From: an uncultured Collinsella sp.
Lineage (GTDB): Bacteria > Actinomycetota > Coriobacteriia > Coriobacteriales > Coriobacteriaceae
Assembly (NCBI GenBank): GCA_900556415.1
Contig: USOU01000001.1
Span: 62,001-126,000 of the forward strand
DNA: 64,000 bases
Reading direction: 5' to 3'
The notes under the pieces are model-generated. The model searched no databases. It was given only the letters and a program-made list of their open reading frames with translations, and was not told where the DNA came from. The position numbers were made by a program, and so were the translations under genes. Below, one piece after another: positions 52,246-61,177 of this stretch. How positions within the stretch are numbered: position 1 is the first letter of the stretch; each line of letters begins with the position of its first letter.

Positions 52246-52269
52246 ACTGCGCTTGGACGCTGCAAAAAA

Positions 52270-52308
52270 CAAAGGCCGAAGCCCCAATGGAGCTTCGGCC
52301 TTTTTTGT
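52270..52308 (+). terminator. Intrinsic terminator after yejK-like gene
   Basis: AAGGCCGAAGC pairs perfectly with GCTTCGGCCTT around 9 bases and is followed by six T. Confidence 0.92.
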
Positions 52309-52344
52309 TTAGGATTGGATTATCCCACAGGTTGAGCATAAGTC

Positions 52345-52488
52345 AGCGAAAACGACCCAGAGCGAGCAAGGTGACGTGAAAGAGGAGGGCATTGACCTTC
52401 TGGTCATGCCCGACGATTGAACGTCAGATTGCCGCTCTGGGCCGTTTGCAGCGTCGACTAGTTACGCGGTTTGGTAAAACCGCGTAAC
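52345..52488 (-). ncRNA. Candidate structured RNA / structured repeat, copy 2
   Basis: On the minus strand, GTTACGCGGTTT-N4-AAACCGCGTAAC starts 2 bases after the dapH stop. TCGACGCTGC follows, then a long stem: AACG-CCCAGAGCG with CGCTCTGGG-CGTT, TGACGT with ACGTCA, and a tip helix GGGCAT-GACC / GGTCA-ATGCCC with AGAA loop. The internal-loop strands GTTCAATCGTC and CTCCTCTTTCACG match copy 1, while the helix sequences differ and stay paired. It lies between dapH and a convergent gene. Confidence 0.7.
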
Positions 52489-52489
52489 C

Positions 52490-53209
52490 CTACAGCCGGC
52501 GTAAGCCTTCCTCGAGGCCGGTCTTGCTGTCGGTCTTCTCGTCGCGCATCTTGATGACGCGGGCGGGGACACCGGCCACGACGGCTCCGGCAGGGACGTC
52601 CTCGACGCACACGGCACCGGCAGCCACGACGGCGCCCTTGCCCACGCGCACGCCCTCCAGGACCACGGCGTTGGCGCCAATCATGACATCATCCTCGATG
52701 ATGACGGGCGTGGCGCTCGCGGGCTCCACGACGCCCGCCAACACGGTGCCGGCGCCGATGTGGCAGTTCTTGCCCACGGTTGCGCGGCCGCCCAGGACGG
52801 CGCCCATATCAATCATAGAGCCCTCGCCGATAACGGAGCCGATGTTGATGATGGCGCCCATCATGATGACGGCGCGGTTGCCGATCTCGACGCGGTCGCG
52901 GATAATCGCGCCCGGCTCGATGCGGGCGTTGATGCCCTTAAGGTCGAGCATGGGCACGGCGGAGTTGCGGCAATCGTTTTCAACGTCGTAGTAATCGATG
53001 GAATTGGCATTGGCGTCCAGGATGGCCTTCAGCTCATCCCAGTCACCAAAGACGGTCTTGCCACGACGACCGCCGTAGACGTGTGCATTGCCCCACTGGA
53101 CCTTCATGCCCGGCTTCTCGCGCACGTACAGCTTGACGGGCGTCTTTTTGGGCGCGGTGGCGATGTAGTTGATAATCTCCTGTGCATCCATCTCGGCTGC
53201 GTTGCTCAT
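52490..53209 (-). CDS. dapH: Tetrahydrodipicolinate N-acetyltransferase
   Basis: 239 residues. The N-terminal domain (to about 85) is typical of DapH, and residues about 90-215 form a left-handed beta-helix of hexapeptide repeats ([46 protein letters not shown]). It acetylates tetrahydrodipicolinate with acetyl-CoA, defining the acetylase route to meso-diaminopimelate. AAAGGAG precedes ATG 53209. It is the last gene of the lysA-dapA/dapB/dapH operon and is followed by the structured element. Confidence 0.93.
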   Translation of the reverse strand: MSNAAEMDAQEIINYIATAPKKTPVKLYVREKPGMKVQWGNAHVYGGRRGKTVFGDWDELKAILDANANSIDYYDVENDCRNSAVPMLDLKGINARIEPGAIIRDRVEIGNRAVIMMGAIINIGSVIGEGSMIDMGAVLGGRATVGKNCHIGAGTVLAGVVEPASATPVIIEDDVMIGANAVVLEGVRVGKGAVVAAGAVCVEDVPAGAVVAGVPARVIKMRDEKTDSKTGLEEGLRRL

Positions 53210-53248
53210 ATGCTGTCTCTCCTTTGAGGGGGTATGGTTGATAACTAG

Positions 53249-53989
53249 TTAGGCGAACATGACCTGGTCGAAGGTGTAGAAGCCGGGGTCGCGGGCGATG
53301 AGCTTTTGGGCTGCTGCCAAGGCGCCGTTGACGAAGATCTGACGGCTCGTGGCGCGGTGGGTGAGCGTGACCTCCTCGTCCTGGCCAAAGAAACTCACCT
53401 CGTGCACGCCGGCGACGGTGCCGCCGCGCAGCGAGTGCATGCCGATCTCCTTGGGGTCACGCGCGCCGCACATGCCCTCGCGGCCATAGACGGGGTGGTA
53501 GCCTGCCTGGGGTTCGGCTTCGACGATGGCGTCGAGCAGTAGCTTGGCAGTACCGCTCGGGGCGTCAACCTTTTGGTTGTGGTGCGTCTCGACGATTTCG
53601 CAGTCAAAGCCGGGCAGCTCGTGTGTGGCCTGTGCTACCAGATGACGCAGGGCTGCGATACCGATGGAGTAATTGCCCGAGTGCATGACGCGGGCGTTCT
53701 GACCCAGCTCGCGCAGGCGGTCCATCTGATCGGGTGTGTAGCCCGTGGTGCCCGAGACCAACGCGGCGCCCGTGCGTTCGACATAGGCGACGACGGCATC
53801 GAAGGTCACGACGTTCGAGAAGTCGATGATGACGTCGGCTGCCGGGGCGTTCTCGAGCTCGGACAAGTCGAAGCCGATCTGGGCGACGATATCAAAAACG
53901 AGCTGACCGGCGGCGTCGACAACGCCCTCGGCGGTGGTGCGGATGAGCGAGCCCATACGGCCCGTTCCCATAATGACGGTCTTAATCAA
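53249..53989 (-). CDS. dapB: 4-hydroxy-tetrahydrodipicolinate reductase
   Basis: 246 residues. The nucleotide-binding motif is VIMGTGRMGSLI and the catalytic signature is VETHHNQKVDAPSGTA (histidine plus lysine), with FVNGALAAAQ near the end. It reduces the product of DapA with NAD(P)H. The start overlaps the end of the dapA part of the fusion by 8 bases, so translation is coupled. Length is a little shorter than E. coli DapB, as is common in Gram-positives. Confidence 0.95.
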   Translation of the reverse strand: MIKTVIMGTGRMGSLIRTTAEGVVDAAGQLVFDIVAQIGFDLSELENAPAADVIIDFSNVVTFDAVVAYVERTGAALVSGTTGYTPDQMDRLRELGQNARVMHSGNYSIGIAALRHLVAQATHELPGFDCEIVETHHNQKVDAPSGTAKLLLDAIVEAEPQAGYHPVYGREGMCGARDPKEIGMHSLRGGTVAGVHEVSFFGQDEEVTLTHRATSRQIFVNGALAAAQKLIARDPGFYTFDQVMFA

Positions 53990-56291
53990 GCAGACCAGCT
54001 CCCTTCAGAGCATCGGTAAGTGCGGAGCGCGTGTCGTCTGCCATGGGGCATAGCGGCATGCGGTAGTTGGCTTCGATCATACCCATCTGGGCGAGTGCTT
54101 CCTTGACGGGGATGGGGTTGACCTCGCTAAAGAGGGCATTGACGAGCGGCTGGCCGGCAATCTGGATATCGCGGGCGCGCTCCACGTCACCGTCCAGATA
54201 GGCGCGACACATGTCGTGCACGAGCTGCGGCTGAACGTCTGCCCACACGCTGATGGTGCCCGAGGCGCCCAGGCTCATGAGCGGCACGGTGAGGGCATCT
54301 TCACCCGAGTACATACGGAAGTCGTCGGACAGCAGGTGTGCGATCTTGGCCGCGTAGGCGACGTTGCCCGAGGCCTCCTTAATACCCATGATGTTGGGGT
54401 GCGCGGCCAAGCGCTCTACGTTGCGCTCGCTGATGCTGCAGCCGCAGCGGCCGGGGATGTTGTAGAGGATGCAAGGGATGTCCACGGCATTGGCGACGGT
54501 CTTAAAGTGCTGGTAGATGCCCTCTTCATTTGACTTGTTGTAGTAGGGGGTAATGAGCAGCAGACCGTCGGCGCCCAGGCCTTGGTAAGTGAGCGACTTG
54601 GTGAGCATGGTTTGCGTGGAGTTGGAGCCCGAGCCGGCGATGACGGGGACGCGTCCTGCAACATGCTTGACCACGGCGGCGACAACGGAGTTGTCCTCGT
54701 CATCGGTCATCGTGGCGCTCTCGCCGGTGGTGCCCAGGGTGAGGATGGCGTCGGTGCCGTTTTGCAGGTGGAAATCGATAAGGCGCTCGAGCGCGTCAAA
54801 GTCGACGCTGCCGTCCTTTTTAAACGGCGTGACGAGGGCGACGATTGAGCCCTCGAGGTTGCGGATATCCATGTTCTTCTCCTTCGCTTCCGCGATCTGG
54901 ATGCGCTTATTCCATTGGGCGGCGACGGCCAAGCGCTCGTCTTGGGCGCGACGGCGGGCACTTTCGGCGCGCGACTTGGCCAGCAGCTCTCGGCCGCTCG
55001 GCAGCACGTCGAGCGTGGCAAAGTAATCGCCCGGGCGCTCAGCACGGCGAATAAGGTCGGCCGAGCCATCGGGGCGCAGCAGCACCTCTGCGGAGCGCAG
55101 ACGGCCGTTGTAGTTGTAGCCCATGGAGTAGCCATGCGCGCCGGTATCGTGGATCACGAGCACATCACCCATGTCGATATGCGGTAACTCGCGATCGATG
55201 GCGAACTTGTCGTTGTTCTCGCACAGATTGCCCGTAATGTCGTAGGTGTTTGTGACAGGCGCCGCGGTCTTGTCGGCGCCACCCGGCTGACCCATCACCG
55301 TAATGTGGTGGTAGGCACCATACATGGCAGGGCGGATCAGATCGACGGCGCTTGCGTCGACACCGATATAGTCCTTGTAGATCTGCTTTTCGTGGATGGC
55401 CTTGGTGACCAGGCAGCCGTAGGGGCCCATCATAAAGCGGCCCATCTCGGTGCAGATGGCCACATCGCCCATATCGGCGGGAACCAGGATCTCGTCGTAG
55501 GCCGCGTGCACCCCCTCGCCGATGACGTGAATGTCGTTGGCCTTCTGCTCGGGTAGATAGGGGATGCCGACGCCGCCGGACAGATTGATGAAGGCGACAT
55601 GTGCGCCGGTCTCGCGCTCCAGGCGCACGGCAAGCTCAAAGAGGATGCGCGCGAGCTTGGGGTAATAGTCGTTGGTGACGGTGTTGCTGGCAAGGAATGC
55701 GTGGATGCCAAAGTCCTCGGCACCCTTGGCCTTGAGCGTGCGGAAGGCCTCGAAGAGTTGCTCGGTGGTCATGCCGTATTTGGAGTCGCCGGGGTTATCC
55801 ATGATGCCGTTGGAGAGCTGGAACAGGCCACCCGGATTAAAGCGGCAGCTGACCGTCTTGGGGATGGGCCCCGCAACGCGCTCAAAGAACTCGATGTGGC
55901 TGATGTCGTCAAAGTTGACGATGGTACCCAGCTTGTCGGCGAGCTCAAAATCCGCCGCCGGCGTGTCGTTGGACGAGAACATGATGTCGTGTCCGATGAT
56001 GCCCAGCGAGCGGGCGATCATAAGCTCGGTATAGCTCGAGCAATCGCAACCGCAGCCGTATTCGTTAAGAATGGAGATGAGTGCCGGGTTGGGATTGGCC
56101 TTGACGGCAAAGTACTCCTTAAAGCCTGGGTTCCATGCAAAGGCGTCGCGCACCTCTTGCATGTTGCGGCGGATGCCCGCCTCGTCGTATAGATGAAATG
56201 GCGTGGGAAACTGCTCGACGATATGCTCGAGCGTCTCCTTGTCCACAAACGGCTGCTTGGCCGCATATGCCTCGTTGGGGGTCAATGCCAT
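53982..56291 (-). CDS. lysA-dapA: LysA-DapA fusion: diaminopimelate decarboxylase + dihydrodipicolinate synthase
   Basis: 769 residues in one frame. Residues 1-473 are a fold-III PLP decarboxylase: pyridoxal lysine K64 in FAVKANPNP, LSGGVGIPY, CTEMGRFMMGPYG (EMGR instead of the usual EPGR) and DTGAHGYSMGYNYN. Residues 474-769 are DapA: GTTGESATM, Y610 in YNIPGR and Schiff-base K638 in GIKEAS. DapA makes the first and LysA the last step of the lysine branch. Codon 474 is ATG 54872 with AAGGAG seven bases upstream, so DapA may also be made separately. A sequencing error that lost a stop is possible but would require the frame to be kept. A lysine riboswitch lies upstream. Confidence 0.9.
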   Translation of the reverse strand: MALTPNEAYAAKQPFVDKETLEHIVEQFPTPFHLYDEAGIRRNMQEVRDAFAWNPGFKEYFAVKANPNPALISILNEYGCGCDCSSYTELMIARSLGIIGHDIMFSSNDTPAADFELADKLGTIVNFDDISHIEFFERVAGPIPKTVSCRFNPGGLFQLSNGIMDNPGDSKYGMTTEQLFEAFRTLKAKGAEDFGIHAFLASNTVTNDYYPKLARILFELAVRLERETGAHVAFINLSGGVGIPYLPEQKANDIHVIGEGVHAAYDEILVPADMGDVAICTEMGRFMMGPYGCLVTKAIHEKQIYKDYIGVDASAVDLIRPAMYGAYHHITVMGQPGGADKTAAPVTNTYDITGNLCENNDKFAIDRELPHIDMGDVLVIHDTGAHGYSMGYNYNGRLRSAEVLLRPDGSADLIRRAERPGDYFATLDVLPSGRELLAKSRAESARRRAQDERLAVAAQWNKRIQIAEAKEKNMDIRNLEGSIVALVTPFKKDGSVDFDALERLIDFHLQNGTDAILTLGTTGESATMTDDEDNSVVAAVVKHVAGRVPVIAGSGSNSTQTMLTKSLTYQGLGADGLLLITPYYNKSNEEGIYQHFKTVANAVDIPCILYNIPGRCGCSISERNVERLAAHPNIMGIKEASGNVAYAAKIAHLLSDDFRMYSGEDALTVPLMSLGASGTISVWADVQPQLVHDMCRAYLDGDVERARDIQIAGQPLVNALFSEVNPIPVKEALAQMGMIEANYRMPLCPMADDTRSALTDALKGAGLLD

Positions 56292-56362
56292 GTCCCGTAA
56301 ACCTCGCTATCCAGACGGCGCCATCTGCGCATCGAATCCGCATAGCGTGGACCCAATGTCCG

Positions 56363-56519
56363 GATAGCGCTCCCGCATTGCTGCAGACAGTCCTGCGGGT
56401 GTTTCCCGCAGGCCCACCAGGTTGTTCGTGCCCGAAAAACCCAGTTCGGCGGGTTTCGCCTCCCCGCGGGGTCAAAGCCTGCCGGCTCGCCCGCGGCTCT
56501 TCGTGCCCGCGCCTCTATC
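56363..56519 (-). ncRNA. Lysine riboswitch (L-box)
   Basis: On the minus strand the element opens GATAGAGGCGCGGG and closes GGGAGCGCTATC. In between are the L-box hallmarks GGGGAGGCGAAA, CGCCGAACTGGG, CCTGGTGGGCCTGCGGG, the stem partner CCCGCAGG and ACTGTCTG. It lies 70 bases before lysA-dapA. The region after it includes GGATAGCGAGGTTTACGGGAC before the ATG and may hide the ribosome site when lysine is bound. No strong terminator stem was seen, so control of translation is likelier. Confidence 0.9.
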
Positions 56520-56670
56520 AAGTGGTAACGACCCTACCACGTTGCACTTTACCAAACAAGAGTATTCGTATATAACGTTTAAAAAATGCAGGGATATGCT
56601 AGAAACAAGGGCGTCACAATTCTGCATCACAATATTGTGCGAATGGATATGCCCCATGAAAGGATCCTTT

Positions 56671-57858
56671 ATGACCGAGCTCCAAGAACTTCGTCGCTAT
56701 CGTCGCGACCTGCATCGCATTCCGGAGCTCGATTTCGATCTTCCGCAAACCATAGCCTATATCGAGGGCGTGCTGGCACCGCTCGCTTGCGAGGTGACCC
56801 ATCCCTGCCCCAGCTGTGTTTGTGCTTTCTTCGACGCTGGCACGGGCGCTGCGCATGCTACGGCGATTCGCGCCGATATGGACGCGCTGCCCATCGCGGA
56901 GGCGACGGGTGCGGCCTTTGCCTCGACGCATCCCGGAAAGATGCACGCTTGCGGACACGATGGACACATGGCCATGGCACTTGCAGCGGCAACCTTTGTC
57001 GATCGCACGATTCGTGAGCAGCCGGGTGCTATCAAGCGCAACGTGCTCTTTGTGTTCCAGCCTGCTGAGGAGACGACCGGTGGCGCCAAGACAGTTTGTG
57101 AGAGCGGGGTGTTTGAGCGCTACGGGGTCGACCGCATTTTTGGCTTTCACGTGTGGCCCGATCTGCCTGCGAACACGTTGGCGAGTTGTTCCGGCCCGCT
57201 GCTGGCGCGCTCGAGCGAGACGCACGTGCATATTCACGGGACAAGCATCCATATCGCCAAGACTTACGGCGTTCCCGTGCACGAATCGCACGATGCGGCG
57301 CTGGCGGCTGCCAAGTTCTTGGTTGCCGAGCGTGAATTGATGGACGAGCTGGGTGCCGATGAACCCTGCATTGGTAAGTTCGGCCTGCTGCAGGCCGGTA
57401 CCGTCTGCAATGCGGTGGCGGGGGAGGCCCATGTTGCCGGCAGTCTGCGTGTGTTTACGGACGACATGTTTGACCGCGCGCGCGAGGGTGTGCGCCGTGT
57501 ACTCGACGAGGCGTGCGCTGCAACGGGCTGCACGTACGATCTCGACTTTGCCGAGGGCTATCCGCCGGTCGACAACGACCCTGAGTTGTTTGCCCGGATC
57601 GCGCCTGCTCTGCCCGAGTTACAGCTCGTGGACGAGCCGCTGCTGATTGCCGAGGATTTTGCCTTTTACCAGCGCCATCTGCCAGGCGTGTTTTTCCTGC
57701 TGGGCACGGGCGTTCCTGCCAGTCAGGATAATCCGCGCGACGCCGAGGGCTGCTCTGCCTATGCCACAAGTGCCCTGCATACTGATACCATGCTCTTTGA
57801 CGAGGAAATCCTACTCAAGGGCCTCGATGTCTACAAACGATTGCTTAACTTGGAGTGA
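56671..57858 (+). CDS. M20 amidohydrolase, probable N-acetyl-diaminopimelate deacetylase
   Basis: 395 residues. Metal-binding features are AIRADMDALPI, MHACGHDGHMAMAL and VFQPAEETTGGAK, typical of the M20D amidohydrolases (HipO/N-acetyl-DAP deacetylase). It lies divergent to the lysA-dapA-dapB-dapH operon, and DapH makes N-acetyl intermediates, so deacetylation of N-acetyl-LL-DAP is the natural job. A general N-acyl amino acid hydrolase is the alternative. ATG 56671 follows AAAGGATCCTTT; the frame is open upstream to 56422 without function. A small membrane protein gene follows with 1-bp spacing. Confidence 0.85.
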   Translation: MTELQELRRYRRDLHRIPELDFDLPQTIAYIEGVLAPLACEVTHPCPSCVCAFFDAGTGAAHATAIRADMDALPIAEATGAAFASTHPGKMHACGHDGHMAMALAAATFVDRTIREQPGAIKRNVLFVFQPAEETTGGAKTVCESGVFERYGVDRIFGFHVWPDLPANTLASCSGPLLARSSETHVHIHGTSIHIAKTYGVPVHESHDAALAAAKFLVAERELMDELGADEPCIGKFGLLQAGTVCNAVAGEAHVAGSLRVFTDDMFDRAREGVRRVLDEACAATGCTYDLDFAEGYPPVDNDPELFARIAPALPELQLVDEPLLIAEDFAFYQRHLPGVFFLLGTGVPASQDNPRDAEGCSAYATSALHTDTMLFDEEILLKGLDVYKRLLNLE

Positions 57859-57860
57859 CG

Positions 57861-58181
57861 ATGAAGCGCCGACAGACTGCCGTGTATAGTCCTGGTGGGT
57901 GCGGGTGCGGCTTGCTGCTGCTCCCGGTTATTGCTGTGAGCATTGGCGTTATGTTTGCGCTTGCCGGGTTGGCAGCAGCGGCACTCGTGTTGCTGATCGT
58001 GGCCATTGGCGTGACGATTTGGCTCTGCCGCAATCGCGAGCAACGCCATGCCTGCGGTAAAACCAATGTCGGCTGGGCCGTCTTCCTGATCATTGCGTAC
58101 CCGCTGAGTGTCAGCTACCTGGTGTTCTTTGTCCTGTTGATGATCAGTACCTTTACCGGGGAATCCGTCACGGTGGGGTAG
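57861..58181 (+). CDS. Small membrane protein after the deacetylase gene
   Basis: 106 residues from ATG 57861 (GGAG upstream, placed in the last codons of the preceding gene). Two strong hydrophobic stretches (about residues 17-56) and a third at about 72-98; short loops are charged (CRNREQRHACGK). No family recognised. Translational coupling to the amidohydrolase gene suggests common expression. Confidence 0.6.
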   Translation: MKRRQTAVYSPGGCGCGLLLLPVIAVSIGVMFALAGLAAAALVLLIVAIGVTIWLCRNREQRHACGKTNVGWAVFLIIAYPLSVSYLVFFVLLMISTFTGESVTVG

Positions 58182-58213
58182 GCTTCGACGAGTCTCTTGA
58201 AGATGGAACAAAA

Positions 58214-58250
58214 ATGGAACCGGATGGGAAATACCCCCATCCGGCTCCAT
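58214..58250. terminator. Terminator between converging genes
   Basis: ATGGA-CCGGATGGG pairs with CCCATCCGG-TCCAT with one mismatch around a 6-base loop. It lies between the small membrane protein and MFS genes and can serve both. Confidence 0.8.
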
Positions 58251-58272
58251 TGCTCAATATTGGCATGCGCTT

Positions 58273-59592
58273 CTACTCGGCTGCCTCGCGGCGAGCGACC
58301 TCGTCGATCAAGATAGCATCGCCGTGCTTGGCGGCGGCAATGCTCGCGGCCATAAACATGCCCATTGCCGTGATGTAGGCGAAGAGCATCGACGGCACCA
58401 AGTCCATAACGATGCCGGAGAGAATCGGTGTCGCCACCTGAGCCGCCATACTCACGGTGTAGTAGTAACCAGAGTAGCGGCCTACGCTTTGGGAGCTGCA
58501 ACACTCCAGAATCATCGTGTACACGCACAGGTCCACGCCGCCCAGTGCAACGCCCATCAACAAAAAGACGCCGTACAGCACGGGCGAGAAACCGGGTGCC
58601 AGCCAAAGAAGCGCGGGGCATAAAACCATGATGACGGCGGTGCCCAGGGCGACCTTTTTACGGCCGATTTTGAGCGAGAGATTTGCCAAGGGTACGTAGC
58701 TTAGCAGCGCGCCTGCAATCGTCACGATATTGATGATGGCGTATGAACCGCCCTCCATGCCGTAGAACATATCGGCATAACGGCTGATATTGGTGGTCAT
58801 GGCGTTATAGCTCATGTAGTAGAAAAACGTTGCAGCAAGCAGCGTGATGATGGAGCGGCGTACGCCGGCGTCTGCAATGCGATCTTTACCGCCGGCCTCG
58901 GGAGAGTCATCTTTGTCAATCTGATCCTCGTCGATGCCCATGGACAGCGATTTCTCGCGCATCTTTTTGACAAGAGCGGGCTCACGGACAAAGATGCCGT
59001 AGACAACGGCCGAGACGAGAATAAAGGCGGCCTGCAAGATAAAGAGCGGAAGGTAATCGGGTTTGTCGGCCTTGGGAACCATGACCGAGATGGCGACGAG
59101 CATAAGACCCGTCCCCGCATAGCCGACGATCTTTTCGATCGAGTCCGCCTTGGTTCGAAGTGGGCGAGGCGTAATATCGGCCACGATGGCAACCGTCATG
59201 GTGCGATAGGCGCATATTGCCAATAGCGTGAGGATAATCGCGCCGATGAGCAGAGGTAGGCTGCCCATGTTGTTGGCGATCGCGATGAGCGGGACGGAGA
59301 GCATTGCCACCGCGGAGCCGCCCAAGATAAAGGGCGTTCGGCGCCCGAGTTTGCTTGCGCAACGGTCCGAGAGGATGCCAAAAAGCGGAAGCAGGAACAG
59401 GCCAAAGACATTATCGATAGCCATGATCGCGCCGGTGAGCGAGTTGGATAGGCCAAAGGTTCCCGTGAGCATCTTAGGAACGATGCCGTCGTAGACCTGC
59501 CAAAAGCTGATCATGCCCATAAAGGGTAGGGAGGCGAGGGCGACGGCCTTGGTGTCGAGCCGGGCCGCCCGCTTAAGATTTGGTTGGGTCAT
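58273..59592 (-). CDS. MFS transporter (SLC45/sugar-cation-symporter-like)
   Basis: 439 residues with about twelve membrane helices. LFLLPLFGILSDRCASKLGRRTPFILGGS is the loop 2-3 motif of the major facilitator superfamily in the GPH/SLC45 type, and a central hydrophilic loop (about residues 205-240, DEDQIDKDDSPEAGGKD) divides the halves. Such carriers usually move sugars or peptides with protons. It follows an M20 dipeptidase gene after 53 bases, which suggests the solute may be a peptide or amidated compound. ATG 59592 follows CAGGAG. Confidence 0.88.
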   Translation of the reverse strand: MTQPNLKRAARLDTKAVALASLPFMGMISFWQVYDGIVPKMLTGTFGLSNSLTGAIMAIDNVFGLFLLPLFGILSDRCASKLGRRTPFILGGSAVAMLSVPLIAIANNMGSLPLLIGAIILTLLAICAYRTMTVAIVADITPRPLRTKADSIEKIVGYAGTGLMLVAISVMVPKADKPDYLPLFILQAAFILVSAVVYGIFVREPALVKKMREKSLSMGIDEDQIDKDDSPEAGGKDRIADAGVRRSIITLLAATFFYYMSYNAMTTNISRYADMFYGMEGGSYAIINIVTIAGALLSYVPLANLSLKIGRKKVALGTAVIMVLCPALLWLAPGFSPVLYGVFLLMGVALGGVDLCVYTMILECCSSQSVGRYSGYYYTVSMAAQVATPILSGIVMDLVPSMLFAYITAMGMFMAASIAAAKHGDAILIDEVARREAAE

Positions 59593-59645
59593 GCTGGTTC
59601 TCCTGGTCGGTAAAAGCGGGGAGGGGCGCTATCGGCCCTCCCGTC

Positions 59646-61067
59646 CTACAGTTGTTCAAGGTTGGCGAGAAACGCCACATAGAATTCGATGCCACGCTTG
59701 TAGACGTCGACGCCGATGCGTTCGTTGGCGGCATGGATGAGCTTGCGCGCCTCGCCCGAGTAGATAAAGCCGCAGAAGCGGTAGACGCGATCGCAGATCT
59801 CGTTGAACTCGCGCGAGTCGGTGCAGGAGTTCTGCACGTAGGGTGCAAAGCCGGCCTCGGGATAGACGCCCGACACGCAGCGATGGATGTAGTTGAAGGC
59901 GGCATCGTCTTCGTAAGGCGAGATGGGCGCGGGCTCGGTGTAGGGAATCGCCTCGTTGATTTCGACGGTGACATGTTCGGGGCTTATGCCCGAGGCGCGG
60001 CACTGCTGGGCGGCGAGCTTGCGGACGCGCTCGACGGCATCGGCGATAGTCTCGAACGGAGCGATGCGCACGTTGAAGTTAGCGCGAGCAACTGGTGGCA
60101 GTACATTGTGCGCGTTGGAGCCTTCGAGCTGCGTGAGCGCATAGGTTGTGCGCAGCATGGCCGAGGTCTCGGGGCTGGCGGCCATGATCTTGGTGACCGC
60201 GGGGCGCGTGAGCCACAGGTTGCCAAAGATTGCCTGATACGTCGCGCTGCTACGGGCGCCCAGTTCGGTCAGTGTGGCCTCGACGGCGGGCGTGAGCTGC
60301 GGCTTGCCGGGGTTGGCCGAGATGGTCTCGCATACACGGCAGAGAAGACGGCAGGCATCGTTTGCCGCAGGCGTAGAGGCGTGGCCGCCGTCGGCGCGCG
60401 CCGTAACGGTAAGGTCGACGTGGCCCTTCTCGGATACGCCTACCATGGCAACGGGTTCGGTGACGCCGAGCGGCGCGTCGGTTGCCACGGCGCCACCCTC
60501 ATCGAGCACCATATAGGGATGGATGTTGTGCTCGCGAAGCCACTGCACTGCATGGGTTGCAGTAGGCGCGGCGATTTCTTCGCCATCGCTCGAGAAGAAC
60601 CAGACATCGCGCGGTGGAACGAAGCCCTGATCGATGAGGTGCTCGGCGGCCTCGAGGAAAGCAGAGACGATGCACTTGGTGTCGAGTGAGCCGCGGGCCC
60701 AGATTTCGCCGTCGATGATCTCGGCTCCAAAGGGATCATGCTTCCAGTCTTGCCCCTCGACGGGCACGACGTCCTGATGCGCCATCATGACGATGGGGTC
60801 CAAGGCGGAATCGGCACCAGGCCAACGCAGGAGCATGCCAAACTCGTCGACGCGTGTAAGCTCGGCGACTTTAAAGAAATGCGGATAAAGTCGCCGAAGC
60901 GTGGGAATCCACTGGTTGAAGGGCTCATCGTCGCGCTCGGCGATGTTCTCACGCGAAACGGTGGGGATGCGCAGCAATTCGCAAAAGCGCTCGACGGCTG
61001 CCTCGTCTGCCTTGTAGGTGCCTGCATCAAGAGGCGCGCCCTGTGCGACCGATACCGATGCTCCCAT
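59646..61067 (-). CDS. M20-family dipeptidase/carboxypeptidase
   Basis: 473 residues. Metal ligands are in MMAHQDVVPVEG, ARGSLDTKC and SSDGEEIAAPT, and a dimerisation domain follows at about residues 210-340 (GHVDLTVTARADGGHAS). It is of the PepV/ArgE/CPG2-like M20 class, close to the PM20D1-type carboxypeptidases. AAGGAG precedes ATG 61067. An MFS gene follows in the same direction. Substrates might be dipeptides or N-acyl amino acids; not resolvable from sequence. Confidence 0.88.
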   Translation of the reverse strand: MGASVSVAQGAPLDAGTYKADEAAVERFCELLRIPTVSRENIAERDDEPFNQWIPTLRRLYPHFFKVAELTRVDEFGMLLRWPGADSALDPIVMMAHQDVVPVEGQDWKHDPFGAEIIDGEIWARGSLDTKCIVSAFLEAAEHLIDQGFVPPRDVWFFSSDGEEIAAPTATHAVQWLREHNIHPYMVLDEGGAVATDAPLGVTEPVAMVGVSEKGHVDLTVTARADGGHASTPAANDACRLLCRVCETISANPGKPQLTPAVEATLTELGARSSATYQAIFGNLWLTRPAVTKIMAASPETSAMLRTTYALTQLEGSNAHNVLPPVARANFNVRIAPFETIADAVERVRKLAAQQCRASGISPEHVTVEINEAIPYTEPAPISPYEDDAAFNYIHRCVSGVYPEAGFAPYVQNSCTDSREFNEICDRVYRFCGFIYSGEARKLIHAANERIGVDVYKRGIEFYVAFLANLEQL

Positions 61068-61177
61068 GGTGGGACTCCTTTCGTGTTGTATATCGAATAC
61101 GTCAAGATTATCGCCCGCACCGCGCGTGGGAAACGGCGAAACACGTTGTTCATCTGCGGGCGGCGGGTCGGATAGCC

